The notes beneath the pieces are model-generated. The model was not told the origin of the DNA and did not search any database. It worked only from the letters and a program-made list of their open reading frames with translations. DNA of 44,176 nt from positions 1 through 44,176 of the forward strand of contig JASSUD010000014.1 of NCBI GenBank assembly GCA_031963225.1, in the 5' to 3' direction. Shown piece by piece: positions 17,381-29,271 of this stretch. Position 1 is the stretch's first letter; every line of letters begins with the position of its first letter. The stretch comes from JASSUD01 sp031963225 (GTDB lineage: Bacteria; Pseudomonadota; Gammaproteobacteria; Burkholderiales; Burkholderiaceae). The position numbers and the translations under genes are program-made.

Positions 17381-17903
17381 AAAAGGGTTCTATCAAACTC
17401 CACCAATCACAAGAAAAGCAAAGAACGGTAGGTTGGTGGTGGCGAAGGAATCCCAACATGATGACCATCGGTCCTTTTAAAACCTGCATGTACAGGCCAA
17501 AGGCGATGATTAAAGAGGGGTGTTGAGGGAGGAACCTCTATGCAGCTACAGCAATTATCAAACCTATGCATGACTTTCAGGCAGGCAGGATTAGAGGGAA
17601 GTGGTGTGCATGTTGGGGTTCCTTCGTCACCACCAACCTACCATGCTCTTATAGTGCGTGGAGTGGGATAGAACCCTTTTATATATGCATCTCGTAGGTT
17701 GGTGGTGAGGAACGAACCCCAACATGATGACCACGGTCTTTTTAAAACCTGCATATACAGGCCAAAGGCGATGGTTAAAGGGTGGTGGAGAGGTAGGAGC
17801 CTCTATGCGGCCATAGCAATTATCAAACCTATGCATGACTCTCAGGCAGGCAGGATTAGAGGGAAGTGGTGTGCGTGTTGGGGTTCGTGCCTCACCACCA
17901 ACC
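17381..17903. repeat. Cluster of four REP units with composite spacers
   Basis: Units lie at 17427-17460 (minus), 17610-17642 (plus), 17694-17726 (minus) and 17875-17903 (plus, degenerate at its right end). The spacers repeat larger modules: AAAGGGTTCTATCA, CCTGCATGTACAGGCCAAAG, and a roughly 100-bp block with GAGGNAGGANCCTCTATGC-like and ATGACTTTCAGGCAGGCAGG-like stretches, present at 17515-17605 and 17785-17870. The cluster sits between the IS3 element and the 3' end of the rRNA operon. No gene is supported in 17363-17930. Confidence 0.85.
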
Positions 17904-17930
17904 TTTGAGAGAGGAAAGTGGAGCACATGC

Positions 17931-17967
17931 AAAAAGCCCCCGACCAGGAACTGGTGGGGGGCTTTTT
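17931..17967 (-). terminator. Rho-independent terminator of the rRNA operon
   Basis: On the minus strand, 10 bases after the 5S gene, AAAAAGCCCCC(C)ACCAG pairs with CTGGT(C)GGGGGCTTTTT: 17 positions with one mismatch and a 3-base loop, ending in a T run. It is symmetrical and could work in both directions. Confidence 0.88.
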
Positions 17968-17977
17968 CTATGGGGTG

Positions 17978-18092
17978 GCCTGACAATGCCCTACTTTCAC
18001 ACGGGTAATCCGCACTATCATCGGCGTGACGCTGTTTCACGGTCCTGTTCGGGATGGGAAGGGGTGGTTCCAGCGCACTAAGGTCATCAGGC
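17978..18092 (-). rRNA. rrf: 5S ribosomal RNA
   Basis: About 115 nt. The minus strand begins GCCTGATGACCTTAGTGCGC and contains the conserved CCATCCCGAACAGGACCGTG. The 3' end GGGCATTGTCAGGC pairs with the 5' end. Last gene of the operon. Confidence 0.95.
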
Positions 18093-18177
18093 CAAAGAGG
18101 AGGATAGCGCTCAAAGGCGCTATCGAATCTGGTAAAGCCGTTTTGTACTACAAAGAGGCAGAAGTAATCGAGTTATA

Positions 18178-21061
<2,884 letters not shown>

Positions 21062-21336
21062 TATAACTAGAGTACCTCTCTCGAACCGGCTCAAAAATAC
21101 TGAACCGATTCATTGGAGTGCTATGCAGGGTAATGCATGCACTCCAGCATAGGAACTAGACGTTTCCTATGCTACCTCTTCGGATGCACACGCTACTCAC
21201 TTACTGCTGTGATTCGCATATACATCTCGGCTTTACCAAATTGTTAAGGAACGATACTACTCAAATACGTATTGCATACTACTTACTGCAAATTCATAAC
21301 CTATTGTTCAGATCTACTGTTCAAAATACGTAAAAC

Positions 21337-21412
21337 TGGTGGAGGCAGACGGGATCGAACCGACGACCCCCTGCTTGCAAAGCAGGTGCTCTCCCAGCTG
21401 AGCTATGCCCCC
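21337..21412 (-). tRNA. tRNA-Ala (anticodon TGC)
   Basis: 76 nt including an encoded CCA. The 5' end GGGGGCATAGCTCAGCTGGG pairs with TGCCTCC at the 3' end. The anticodon loop CTTTGCAAG gives TGC, and GGTTCGATCC is the T arm. It lies in the 16S-23S spacer. Confidence 0.97.
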
Positions 21413-21433
21413 GTATCTTCAACAGCGCTTGAC

Positions 21434-21510
<77 letters not shown>

Positions 21511-21580
21511 AAACAAAATCCCGGACCGTATCCGGGACTGTGTGATAGTTGATAAGGGTGGGCACGAGGGACGTTTTCAA

Positions 21581-23115
<1,535 letters not shown>

Positions 23116-23253
23116 TAATTCCTGTTTTGCTTTCCATTGCTGAAAAGCAGGTCGCACTCGATTAAGAGTGCGATGTGTTTCTTCGCGCCAATTACAAGTT
23201 ACCTCGCAATCGGCACGTCATCACCTCGCACCCACTCTTATCAACTATCAATT

Positions 23254-23264
23254 TTTAAAGAACA
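23254..23264 (-). promoter_or_regulatory. boxA-like antitermination site in the rRNA leader
   Basis: The minus strand reads TGTTCTTTAAA, close to the boxA consensus TGCTCTTTAACA, about 140 bases before the 16S gene. boxA recruits NusB/NusE in rRNA operons. Confidence 0.6.
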
Positions 23265-23319
23265 TGTACTGCGTGTTGCGCTGCGTTTTTTGTTACTGCG
23301 CTGCGTCAACAGAAAAGCG

Positions 23320-23348
23320 ATTATGGGGCAATTACCGGAGCCTGTCAA
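23320..23348 (-). promoter_or_regulatory. rRNA operon promoter
   Basis: On the minus strand TTGACA (23348-23343) and CATAAT (23325-23320) are exactly 17 bp apart. An A-rich stretch (AGAAAAATCGC) directly upstream could be an UP element. Transcription would start near 23312, leaving a leader of about 195 bases. The rest of 23349-23510 shows no gene. Confidence 0.8.
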
Positions 23349-23522
23349 GCGATTTTTCTAGGTTTTCTTTTCAACGCTCAGAGTTCTCTCCGAACGCCTA
23401 TACCCCCGCTCTATAAGCTCCTCAGCCGCACTTTGACTCCGTTTTGCGGAAGAAAAAGCACAATCGAGGGGGCGAACTATACGCTTTCCTTTTTGGAATT
23501 GCTAGTCTTATTTTGCATTTAA

Positions 23523-23569
23523 AAAAACCTCCAAAGATGGGAGGTTTTGTTCAATCTTTGGAGGTTTTT
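23523..23569. terminator. Bidirectional hairpin terminator, copy 1 of a repeated module
   Basis: AAAAACCTCCAAAGAT (23523-23538) and ATCTTTGGAGGTTTTT (23554-23569) are fully complementary over 16 bp with a 15-base loop and A/T tails on both strands. It begins a block of about 110 bp, running on into a REP, that is repeated at 24455-24565. Confidence 0.8.
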
Positions 23570-23585
23570 ACACTTCTATAGGGAT

Positions 23586-23784
23586 GTTGCGCAGGTGTTC
23601 AAAAGGTCTGTGGCGCGCATGTTGGGGTTCGTTCCCATGCGCGCTAACTTAAGCCAAAGACCAGAACATATTGTCGCTAAACTGTACAAAAAGTTAAGCG
23701 AAAAAAGGGGATTTTTTCCATGAACAGGCTATCTTTTGGCTTAAGTTAGCGCGCATGGGGTTCGTTCCTCACCACCAACCTACC
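23586..23784 (+). repeat. REP unit split by a miniature element
   Basis: A plus-orientation REP starts at 23619, is interrupted at 23635, and resumes after the element to end at 23784. Its 11-bp loop sequence GGGTTCGTTCC is duplicated at 23625-23635 and 23758-23768. A fragment of the AAAGGAATTCACTGCGCTCC-type spacer follows to about 23840. Confidence 0.85.
23636..23757. mobile_element. 122-bp miniature inverted-repeat element in a REP loop
   Basis: The terminal repeats are perfect over at least 20 bp: CATGCGCGCTAACTTAAGCC on the left and its complement on the right. An exact 11-bp target duplication flanks the element. It has no coding capacity. The ends resemble those of the IS4-like element at the window start, which sits at the same position of a REP, so that element's family is a good candidate for the mobilising transposase. 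Confidence 0.85.
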
Positions 23785-23919
23785 GACATGGCTATGCAAA
23801 AGGAATTCACTGCGCTCCACCAATCACAAAAAGACAATCGGTCTGAGGTGAGGAATAGGACGCAATCTATTTAGATGATTTGTCAGAAGATCACCCTATA
23901 CAGAACTTCTTAACATTTG

Positions 23920-24336
23920 ATGCAATATATAGAGTCAGACCCATTGCTCTCAGACGAAGAAATATTAAACACTTTATACGCTCTATATGAAAATTATGAA
24001 GAGTGTTTAAGGGAGGACGAATACCAGGTAGGGCCAACGCACTTTCAACAGCAAAGTACGGGACCAATAGCCAGCATTGGAAGGTTAACTGATCACCTGC
24101 TGCGTGAGTTAAGTAATCAAGCAGGTGCGGCCTCTTCTTCTACTCATGCACAAACGCCTAATCATGTAGAAAGTGAAACAGCCTCATCAAGCGTTTCATC
24201 ACCAGCTCAAACGACCGTAGCTGCTTCGTCAGCAATACCTGGGCGATTTGCGACTCAGGAGGATGCGACAGAGGCGCTTGAAAGCTATTCAAGCACTTTA
24301 AGACACCAATATAGTCAAGGGCATGGCATCGCCTAA
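23920..24336 (+). CDS. Unrecognised small acidic protein; candidate effector
   Basis: This is a 138-residue frame starting at ATG 23920 (a TTG lies one codon earlier). The N-terminus is acidic (QYIESDPLLSDEEI, then YENYEECLREDEY), the middle is Ser/Thr/Ala-rich and probably disordered (SSSTHAQTPN to SSAIPG), and a short helical C-terminus ends in HQYSQGHGIA. No signal peptide or membrane segment. I recognise no family. It lies between the rRNA promoter and the secretin gene, bracketed by two copies of a terminator-REP module. That it is a real gene rests on composition and context only. Confidence 0.5.
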   Translation: MQYIESDPLLSDEEILNTLYALYENYEECLREDEYQVGPTHFQQQSTGPIASIGRLTDHLLRELSNQAGAASSSTHAQTPNHVESETASSSVSSPAQTTVAASSAIPGRFATQEDATEALESYSSTLRHQYSQGHGIA

Positions 24337-24356
24337 CCGAGTTAAAAAAACGTAAT

Positions 24357-24444
24357 CTAACGTGATTTCGGGATAAGAGAAGCCCCTCGAGGAAGGGAGA
24401 TATTGAACAGAAAAGAGTAGGCGCTTACCCCGAATTGACGTTAG
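24357..24444. mobile_element. 88-bp inverted-repeat element, probable IS remnant
   Basis: CTAACGTGATTTCGGGATAA at the left matches, in reverse complement, the right end (CTAACGTCAATTCGGGGTAA), 18 of 21 positions including the next base. It has no coding capacity and begins 20 bp after the orphan gene's stop. The terminal sequence differs from the other miniature elements here, so it belongs to another IS group that I cannot name. Confidence 0.55.
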
Positions 24445-24461
24445 CCTTATTTTTATATTTA

Positions 24462-24506
24462 AAAACCCCCAAAGATTGGATGTTTTATTCAATCTTTGGG
24501 GGTTTT
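24462..24506. terminator. Bidirectional hairpin terminator, copy 2 of a repeated module
   Basis: AAAACCCCCAAAGATTG pairs with CAATCTTTGGGGGTTTT over 17 bp with an 11-base loop. Relative to copy 1 at 23523, the stem has CCCCC/GGGGG in place of CCTCC/GGAGG, a compensatory change that preserves pairing. It could end transcription of the orphan gene (plus strand) and of sctC (minus strand). Confidence 0.8.
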
Positions 24507-24524
24507 ACACTTCTATATTGATGT

Positions 24525-24660
24525 TGCGCAGGCGTTCAATAAGACTGTGGCGCGCATGTTGGGGTTCCTTCGTCACCGCCAACCTACCGTTCTTTGTTTT
24601 TCTTGTGGTTAGTAAAGGTTTGATGGCTATGCAAAAGGAATTGACTGCGCTCCACCAACC
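24525..24660 (+). repeat. REP unit with its flanking modules
   Basis: REP core at 24556-24588 with the loop TCCTTCGTC. The left flank TTGCGCAGGCGTTCAATAAG is the same module as near 23586. To the right a partial spacer with AAAGGAATTGACTGCGCTCC repeats that near 23800. Confidence 0.8.
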
Positions 24661-24700
24661 ACAAGTTCTATATTTTACTTATGGCGCTTGCAAAGAAAAC

Positions 24701-26227
24701 TTATTTAGCAACCATGGTCTGAAGGGGTACGGCTTTAATTAAAAATAGACGCACTACGCGATTTGTATGGCTTTGCTTGGATTGAAAAAGATGGCCCAGC
24801 ACTGGAATGTCGCCAAATAGGGGTATTTTTCTCTCGTTATCCGATTGAGAGTCTTGAACAAATCCGCCTAACAATAAACTTTGCCCTGGCAATAAGGTTG
24901 CTTGGGTGGAAATCTCTGCGTTACGAATGCTTGGCAGGATATCGGTATCGGCTGAGTTATTCGCATTGTAGTTTCGCTCTTCTTGCCCATCCTGAATATT
25001 CAAGACTAATAAAATTTGGTCTAGCCCATCACGCTTAATAAGTCGAGGGGTTACACGCAACAGCGAGCCGGTTGAAAATTTATCGACCGAAGCCACTTTT
25101 TCCCCTACCAGCTTGGTACGAAGCGTAATGTTGCGATCTAACACGGCCTGTACATTATTGAGTGTTACCACGGAGGGGCGCGATAAGACTTTGGCCTTGG
25201 CATGCTGCTCAAGTGCGTTAATTTGCACCATGAAATTACTGGCATCTCCCAGCACGGTGTTGAAATTTGCCGCGCCACCACTATTAAAACCGATGGATCC
25301 TGGCCCCACATTTAATTGCCCAGCCCAATCTACGCCAAGCTGATTAATGTCGCTCGCATTGACATCAATGATGGCTACTGAAATTTCAATTTGTGTTGAG
25401 GGTTGGTCAAGCTGTGCAATCAATTTTTCGTAGATCGGCATATTCACTTCTCGATCACGTATTACCACTGCGTTTTGTTGCGAGTCTGCAGAGAAAGATG
25501 GAACGGCTGTGGTTGTGATCACACCTCCACCCGTCACTTGCCCGGCTCCCACAGGTGTGCCCTCTCCATCAGGCGATTGACTGCGCACCATTTCGCGCAA
25601 TACGGTCACCATGCCCGGAACGTTCACCTTCTGATCATTTCTATAGGTATAGGAATGATCACTGGCTGAAGCAAAATTCAGACGGAAAACCCGGACAGTT
25701 TCTTGGTTTTGCGCCTGATTCATAATTTTTTCGTCTAGATTCTTGGCTAATTCACTGATCCGGTTAATACACATAGGCACACCGAAAATTTCGAGTGCAT
25801 TGAAGTTGGTCACCATTTTCAATGCGCAGTAAGGCTGCTCTACGGCATTGCTGTGCTTTAAGTAATCTACAAGCTTACGTGTTGTCAGATATTTGGGTGT
25901 AATGATCTGACTTTTAGCTTCTTGTGTTTTATAGATATAGAGCGCTTGGCCGTCGTAATAGGTAGCCAGATTAAAAAGTTGAACAAACCGCTCCAAAATT
26001 AGATCGGGTTGCGTGTTTCGAATGGTTCCTACAAAGTAGTCTTCCACTTCAGGGCTGACTATGACTGGAATGCCATAATTTGCTCCCATACTTTTTAATA
26101 CCTCTGCTACTTTCGCGCCACGTGTAGCGATAAAGTATGGTGCCCCATTCCATGGAATATGCACGGCAGCATGCGCACTGCCCCAGGCAGATAAGGCCAA
26201 TACCATTCCCAGTAACGCTCGCTTCAC
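24701..26227 (-). CDS. sctC: Type III secretion outer-membrane secretin
   Basis: This 508-residue protein is the outer-membrane ring of the injectisome, homologous to SsaC (497) and EscC (512). A signal peptide is visible (MKRALLGMVLALSAWGSAHA, cleaved after residue 20). N-domains follow (about 35-180, with VAEVLKSMGANYGIPVIVSP). The secretin domain (about 275-500) includes VEISVAIIDVNASDINQLGVDW-like strands, VLSRPSVVTLNNVQAVLD and the conserved SLLLGGFVQDSQSDNERKIP and FGDIPVLGHLFQSK. GTG at 26227 is the start, with GAGGGAAAG upstream. It is the last gene of the type III block. A 511-bp REP-rich gap separates it from the preceding gene, so it may have its own promoter. Confidence 0.95.
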   Translation of the reverse strand: MKRALLGMVLALSAWGSAHAAVHIPWNGAPYFIATRGAKVAEVLKSMGANYGIPVIVSPEVEDYFVGTIRNTQPDLILERFVQLFNLATYYDGQALYIYKTQEAKSQIITPKYLTTRKLVDYLKHSNAVEQPYCALKMVTNFNALEIFGVPMCINRISELAKNLDEKIMNQAQNQETVRVFRLNFASASDHSYTYRNDQKVNVPGMVTVLREMVRSQSPDGEGTPVGAGQVTGGGVITTTAVPSFSADSQQNAVVIRDREVNMPIYEKLIAQLDQPSTQIEISVAIIDVNASDINQLGVDWAGQLNVGPGSIGFNSGGAANFNTVLGDASNFMVQINALEQHAKAKVLSRPSVVTLNNVQAVLDRNITLRTKLVGEKVASVDKFSTGSLLRVTPRLIKRDGLDQILLVLNIQDGQEERNYNANNSADTDILPSIRNAEISTQATLLPGQSLLLGGFVQDSQSDNERKIPLFGDIPVLGHLFQSKQSHTNRVVRLFLIKAVPLQTMVAK

Positions 26228-26330
26228 CTTTCCCTCTACTTACTGTTAAAACAGATATAAATGATATGAAAACCACCGTTTGACTTATAACAGAGGCCTG
26301 CTATTACAAGCATAAATATGTAACTGATGT

Positions 26331-26578
26331 TACGCAGGTATTCAAGAAGATTGTGGTATGCATGTTGGGGTTCGTACCTCACCACCAACCTACCGAGATG
26401 CATATATAAAGGGTTCTATCAAACTCCATGAACCACAAGAGCATGGTAGGTTGGTGTTGGGCAGTTCCTCAACATACACGCCATTGCGTCCTTGAAGACC
26501 TGCTTACAAAATCTCAAAAACAAAGATTAAAAGTCAGCGGTACGCATGTTGGGGTTCGTTCCTCACCACCAACCTACC
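26331..26578. repeat. Three REP units between type III genes
   Basis: Units at 26362-26394 (plus), 26445-26475 (minus, degenerate loop and foot) and 26546-26578 (plus). The first two with their AAAGGGTTCTATCAAACTCC spacer form an inverted pair. The remaining bases of 26228-26738 contain no convincing gene. Confidence 0.85.
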
Positions 26579-26738
26579 AAAGCCTATTAACAACTCGCAG
26601 TTCTACAATATGCGTAACATTAGTATGTAAGTTTAGCGCATATAAAAAATGGCCGATTTCTGCGCAGCAAAATGCTTTAACAGAGCATGGGCCATATATG
26701 AGGCCAGACTAGCTGGCTTGCAAGTAAAAAAGTAAGAT

Positions 26739-27155
26739 TTATGCAAAGCGCCCCACAGAGGATTTGTATAGACCCTTGTGTTTAGGGGCTCTGCCCACAA
26801 AACGACTATATAAAAAACGCATCACGGATAATAATTCATCCAATGCGTGTTGACAGCCTTCGGAAGAAAGGGCGCCTACATCATGGCGGCGCCATAACAA
26901 CCAGTGGACTCCATCATATTGAAGCCCAAAATCAAAAGTTTGCTCTTGGGAAGCCAAGAGCAAGGAAATTTTATGCGCTAGATCCAGCCCTTCCACGCGG
27001 CGAGGAAATGCCAGTGCCATACACAATCCCAGATCACATCGATGCATATGCCCTTTTGCACCACGGAAGGAAAATTCGGCACGCTCGCTGGACATTTTTT
27101 CGAGCTCTAGGTGAGGAACATCGTGCAAGTCAGGTAGGGGCTTACGCTCAACCAT
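26739..27155 (-). CDS. Small type III protein, possibly SsaB/SpiC-like
   Basis: This 138-residue soluble protein has no signal peptide. The stretch from residue 57 on, LAHKISLLLASQEQTFDFGL then QYDGVHWLLWRR, follows the pattern I remember for SsaB/SpiC (YVTLLLAAHPDVHDYAIQL then GGWLNGYY). The following helix with LSVMRFLYSR also matches in place. SsaB has 133 residues and lies next to ssaC in SPI-2, as this gene does. SsaB acts as a gatekeeper that orders secretion of translocators before effectors. The assignment depends on position, size and a short remembered alignment, so a divergent chaperone remains possible. Confidence 0.5.
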   Translation of the reverse strand: MVERKPLPDLHDVPHLELEKMSSERAEFSFRGAKGHMHRCDLGLCMALAFPRRVEGLDLAHKISLLLASQEQTFDFGLQYDGVHWLLWRRHDVGALSSEGCQHALDELLSVMRFLYSRFVGRAPKHKGLYKSSVGRFA

Positions 27156-27169
27156 ACTGTATTTCCATT

Positions 27170-27290
27170 TAGAGGAACCTCAATATACACGCTACCTGCC
27201 TTCCTTGGAGAACAGCCTACAAACTCTCAAAAATAAATATAAAAGTTAGTGGCGCGCATGTTGGGGTTCGTGCCTCACCACCAACCTACC
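27170..27290. repeat. Degenerate and intact REP between type III genes
   Basis: A decayed minus-orientation REP (about 27170-27192, AGAGGAACCTCAATATACAC) and an intact plus unit at 27258-27290 with the loop TCGTGCCTC. They fill the gap between the SsaE-like and SsaB-like genes. Confidence 0.75.
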
Positions 27291-27294
27291 CATT

Positions 27295-27558
27295 TTATGC
27301 GGCAGCGGCGGGAGGGGCGGCTGTCATTTTTGGTAGGGGGCCGTGATAGGTGCACCATACCGCATTGACCACGACACGCGTATGTTCTATAGCTAAAAGC
27401 TGTTGAGTATATTTTCTATAGTTAACAGGGGTACTGCCCTTAGAAAGTAGTGCTTCTAGGCGCTTTTTTTCTGCTGCTAGCATCGAGGTGCATGCTTGCA
27501 GATACGCCCCTTTTGTATCTGCAGATAAATTGTCTTCTAAAACGGTTAATTGAGCCAT
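27295..27558 (-). CDS. SsaE/EscE-like small type III cochaperone
   Basis: This 87-residue helical protein begins MAQLTVLEDNLSADTKGAYL, which parallels SsaE (MTTLTRLEDLL). Its second helix YTQQLLAIEHTRVVVNAVWC parallels LLLEAIEQAENIINIIYYRYH-type sequence in SsaE. YscE-family proteins form heterodimers that hold the needle subunit in the cytoplasm. The gene begins 12 bp after the sctD stop, exactly the ssaD-ssaE order of SPI-2. The C-terminal tail is Ala/Pro-rich (MTAAPPAAAA). The family is divergent, so the call combines order, size and partial similarity. Confidence 0.7.
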   Translation of the reverse strand: MAQLTVLEDNLSADTKGAYLQACTSMLAAEKKRLEALLSKGSTPVNYRKYTQQLLAIEHTRVVVNAVWCTYHGPLPKMTAAPPAAAA

Positions 27559-27570
27559 TGTGAAATAATC

Positions 27571-29040
27571 TTAAAGCCCTAACGGGAAATGGACGAGTTG
27601 GCCTTCTTTTTGCAGCTCGATACCCGATTCATCTAAGCGTGTAATCGTATAACCACTAGGCAATGCACTGCCTGCTTGAACGGTCATCCCATTGGCTAAT
27701 TGCAAGGCAGCGCTTTGCCGATTGCCACTAAAACTCACGATAGGAGCGGGGAAAATACCCGCTTCTTGCTTAAGCGCAGGGATATTTTGATAAATGACGC
27801 GTAAGGCCACTCTTTGTTTAGGAGCCCCCTCTGCAAGCTCAGGTGCTTTGCCTGGCTCACCAGCAAAAGGTTCAGGTGTTTCATAGGGGCGCAAGACTTC
27901 TTTAAGTACTTGCTGTTGTGCATCATCGAGTTGGCCGGTTACCGTCAACACATCATCTTGCCGAGATAGGCTTAGTTTGGATAATAAACCACGCTCGCGC
28001 AAGGCTAAAATTAAACCCGATAAAGATGCTTCTGCATCATTGTGTACTGTCCATTCCAGCAAACCCGGTAATTTATTGAGCTGCTTGGTCACTTTTTGCC
28101 ACCGGGCATCTGCTCTAATATTTCCAGCGATGATTACCGCCCCTAATCGGGTGCCGGATGTCACACGGATATTAGGATAACCATGCGCTTGAAGCACATA
28201 GCCAACCGTGCGCTGCAAATCGTCCTGGCAGAGCACTTCATTTTGATAGGCGGTTCCGGACTCTGTGAGTCTATTCAAAAACGGCTGTAATTTATCTGCT
28301 TCCCAGCACTCACCCGTCAGCTTAACGGTTCCGCTTTTATCTCGCTCTATTTTTACACCAGACAAGCCGGTTTTAGTTAAAGATTCGCGATAGCGCTCTA
28401 GACTAAAAGGCTCCGAAGGCAACACTACCGAGGCACGAAGCTCTTGGCTAGCATAGGCCAATGCAAAAACAATGGCCGCTGCAAGGCTCCCGGGCAAGGC
28501 TACGCCAAATATTCGAAGCCAGCGCCTCCCTTCTTTTGCCTGTTTAGTATGCGAAGGCAGCGCGTGCTCGCCCATCAACGCATCTATCTCATGCGTATTC
28601 GTAGGATCTTTCCTAAAGTTAAACCAGCCCTTATTTTTTGATTCTAGCTGGAGCGATTCTTCAGTTGCATCCAAATCATCCTCTGCATCCCCATCAGGTG
28701 ATGCAAATGGAGCCATCTCTTCACCCACGCGCCCAAGCACGAAAATGCAGCCCCCGACAGTGACTGTCTGACCAGCTTGCAAGGCTATTTGTTCTTCTTT
28801 TACTAGTTGACCATCGACCATGCAGCGCATATCAACTGGACGAAGGAGCACACCGTCTTCGCTTACGCTCAATGCAATATGCCCACTGCTTCCTTCTTCT
28901 GCAATAGGCATGGCGCCAAGCATATCAATGTCCCACTCACTGCCTGAACCAACCGTTACCTCACCTTGTGGTAAATGGAGTTCCTGCTTATTGAGCAAGC
29001 CACTTTGAAACAGTAATTTCCATGTAAAACGAGTTGTCAT
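27571..29040 (-). CDS. sctD: Type III secretion inner-membrane ring protein SctD
   Basis: This 489-residue protein starts at ATG 29040 with AAAGG upstream. A TTG 24 bp earlier is less likely. The cytoplasmic N-terminal FHA-like domain (about 1-115, with LHLPQGEVTVGSGSEWDIDM and MRCMVDGQLV) is followed by a linker and one membrane segment near residues 178-200 (IFGVALPGSLAAAIVFALAY). The periplasmic part has three BON-like ring-building modules (about 215-400), then a Pro-rich linker and a C-terminal domain. This is the SsaD/EscD architecture, and longer than SsaD (about 400). It forms the outer ring of the inner-membrane complex. The cognate SctJ is absent from the window. Confidence 0.88.
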   Translation of the reverse strand: MTTRFTWKLLFQSGLLNKQELHLPQGEVTVGSGSEWDIDMLGAMPIAEEGSSGHIALSVSEDGVLLRPVDMRCMVDGQLVKEEQIALQAGQTVTVGGCIFVLGRVGEEMAPFASPDGDAEDDLDATEESLQLESKNKGWFNFRKDPTNTHEIDALMGEHALPSHTKQAKEGRRWLRIFGVALPGSLAAAIVFALAYASQELRASVVLPSEPFSLERYRESLTKTGLSGVKIERDKSGTVKLTGECWEADKLQPFLNRLTESGTAYQNEVLCQDDLQRTVGYVLQAHGYPNIRVTSGTRLGAVIIAGNIRADARWQKVTKQLNKLPGLLEWTVHNDAEASLSGLILALRERGLLSKLSLSRQDDVLTVTGQLDDAQQQVLKEVLRPYETPEPFAGEPGKAPELAEGAPKQRVALRVIYQNIPALKQEAGIFPAPIVSFSGNRQSAALQLANGMTVQAGSALPSGYTITRLDESGIELQKEGQLVHFPLGL

Positions 29041-29171
29041 AACGACTAACCTTTGTCCAGCCAAACTTTGGGTATGCGCCTGGCGTTGTTACGCAAAGCG
29101 ACCATTTCTAATTTTTAGGATTATAAGCGCTCTAAGGCATTTTAACGAGATGACTTTGGACTCGCATGCAG

Positions 29172-29230
29172 GGAAGGAGGGCCTCAAAAAGCAGCCTTCC
29201 ACGCCCTCAGCTTATCAAAGCGAAGCTGAG
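29172..29230. promoter_or_regulatory. Two hairpins in the gap before sctD
   Basis: GGAAGG/CCTTCC (29172-29200) and CTCAGCTT/AAGCTGAG (29206-29230, 9-base loop) can form stems. Neither has a T run on the minus strand, so they are more likely mRNA structures between the translocon and ring genes than terminators. Confidence 0.35.
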
Positions 29231-29271
29231 CACATGAAAGGCTTCAAGACTATCCCTGGCAAAATACGCCA

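Noticed and set aside
17427..17903. Regularly recurring 33-bp repeats suggesting a CRISPR array
   Set aside because: The units occur in both orientations, spacing ranges from about 50 bp to several kb, spacers are themselves repeated, and there are no cas genes. The GTAG foot and hairpin fit REP elements.
17627..18040. 137-codon minus-strand frame
   Set aside because: It runs through the 5S gene, the terminator and two REP units, so it is not a plausible protein.
26843..27172. 109-codon plus-strand frame opposite the SsaB-like gene
   Set aside because: Antisense to a gene in a coherent operon, with no start signal. The minus-strand reading fits gene order and size better.
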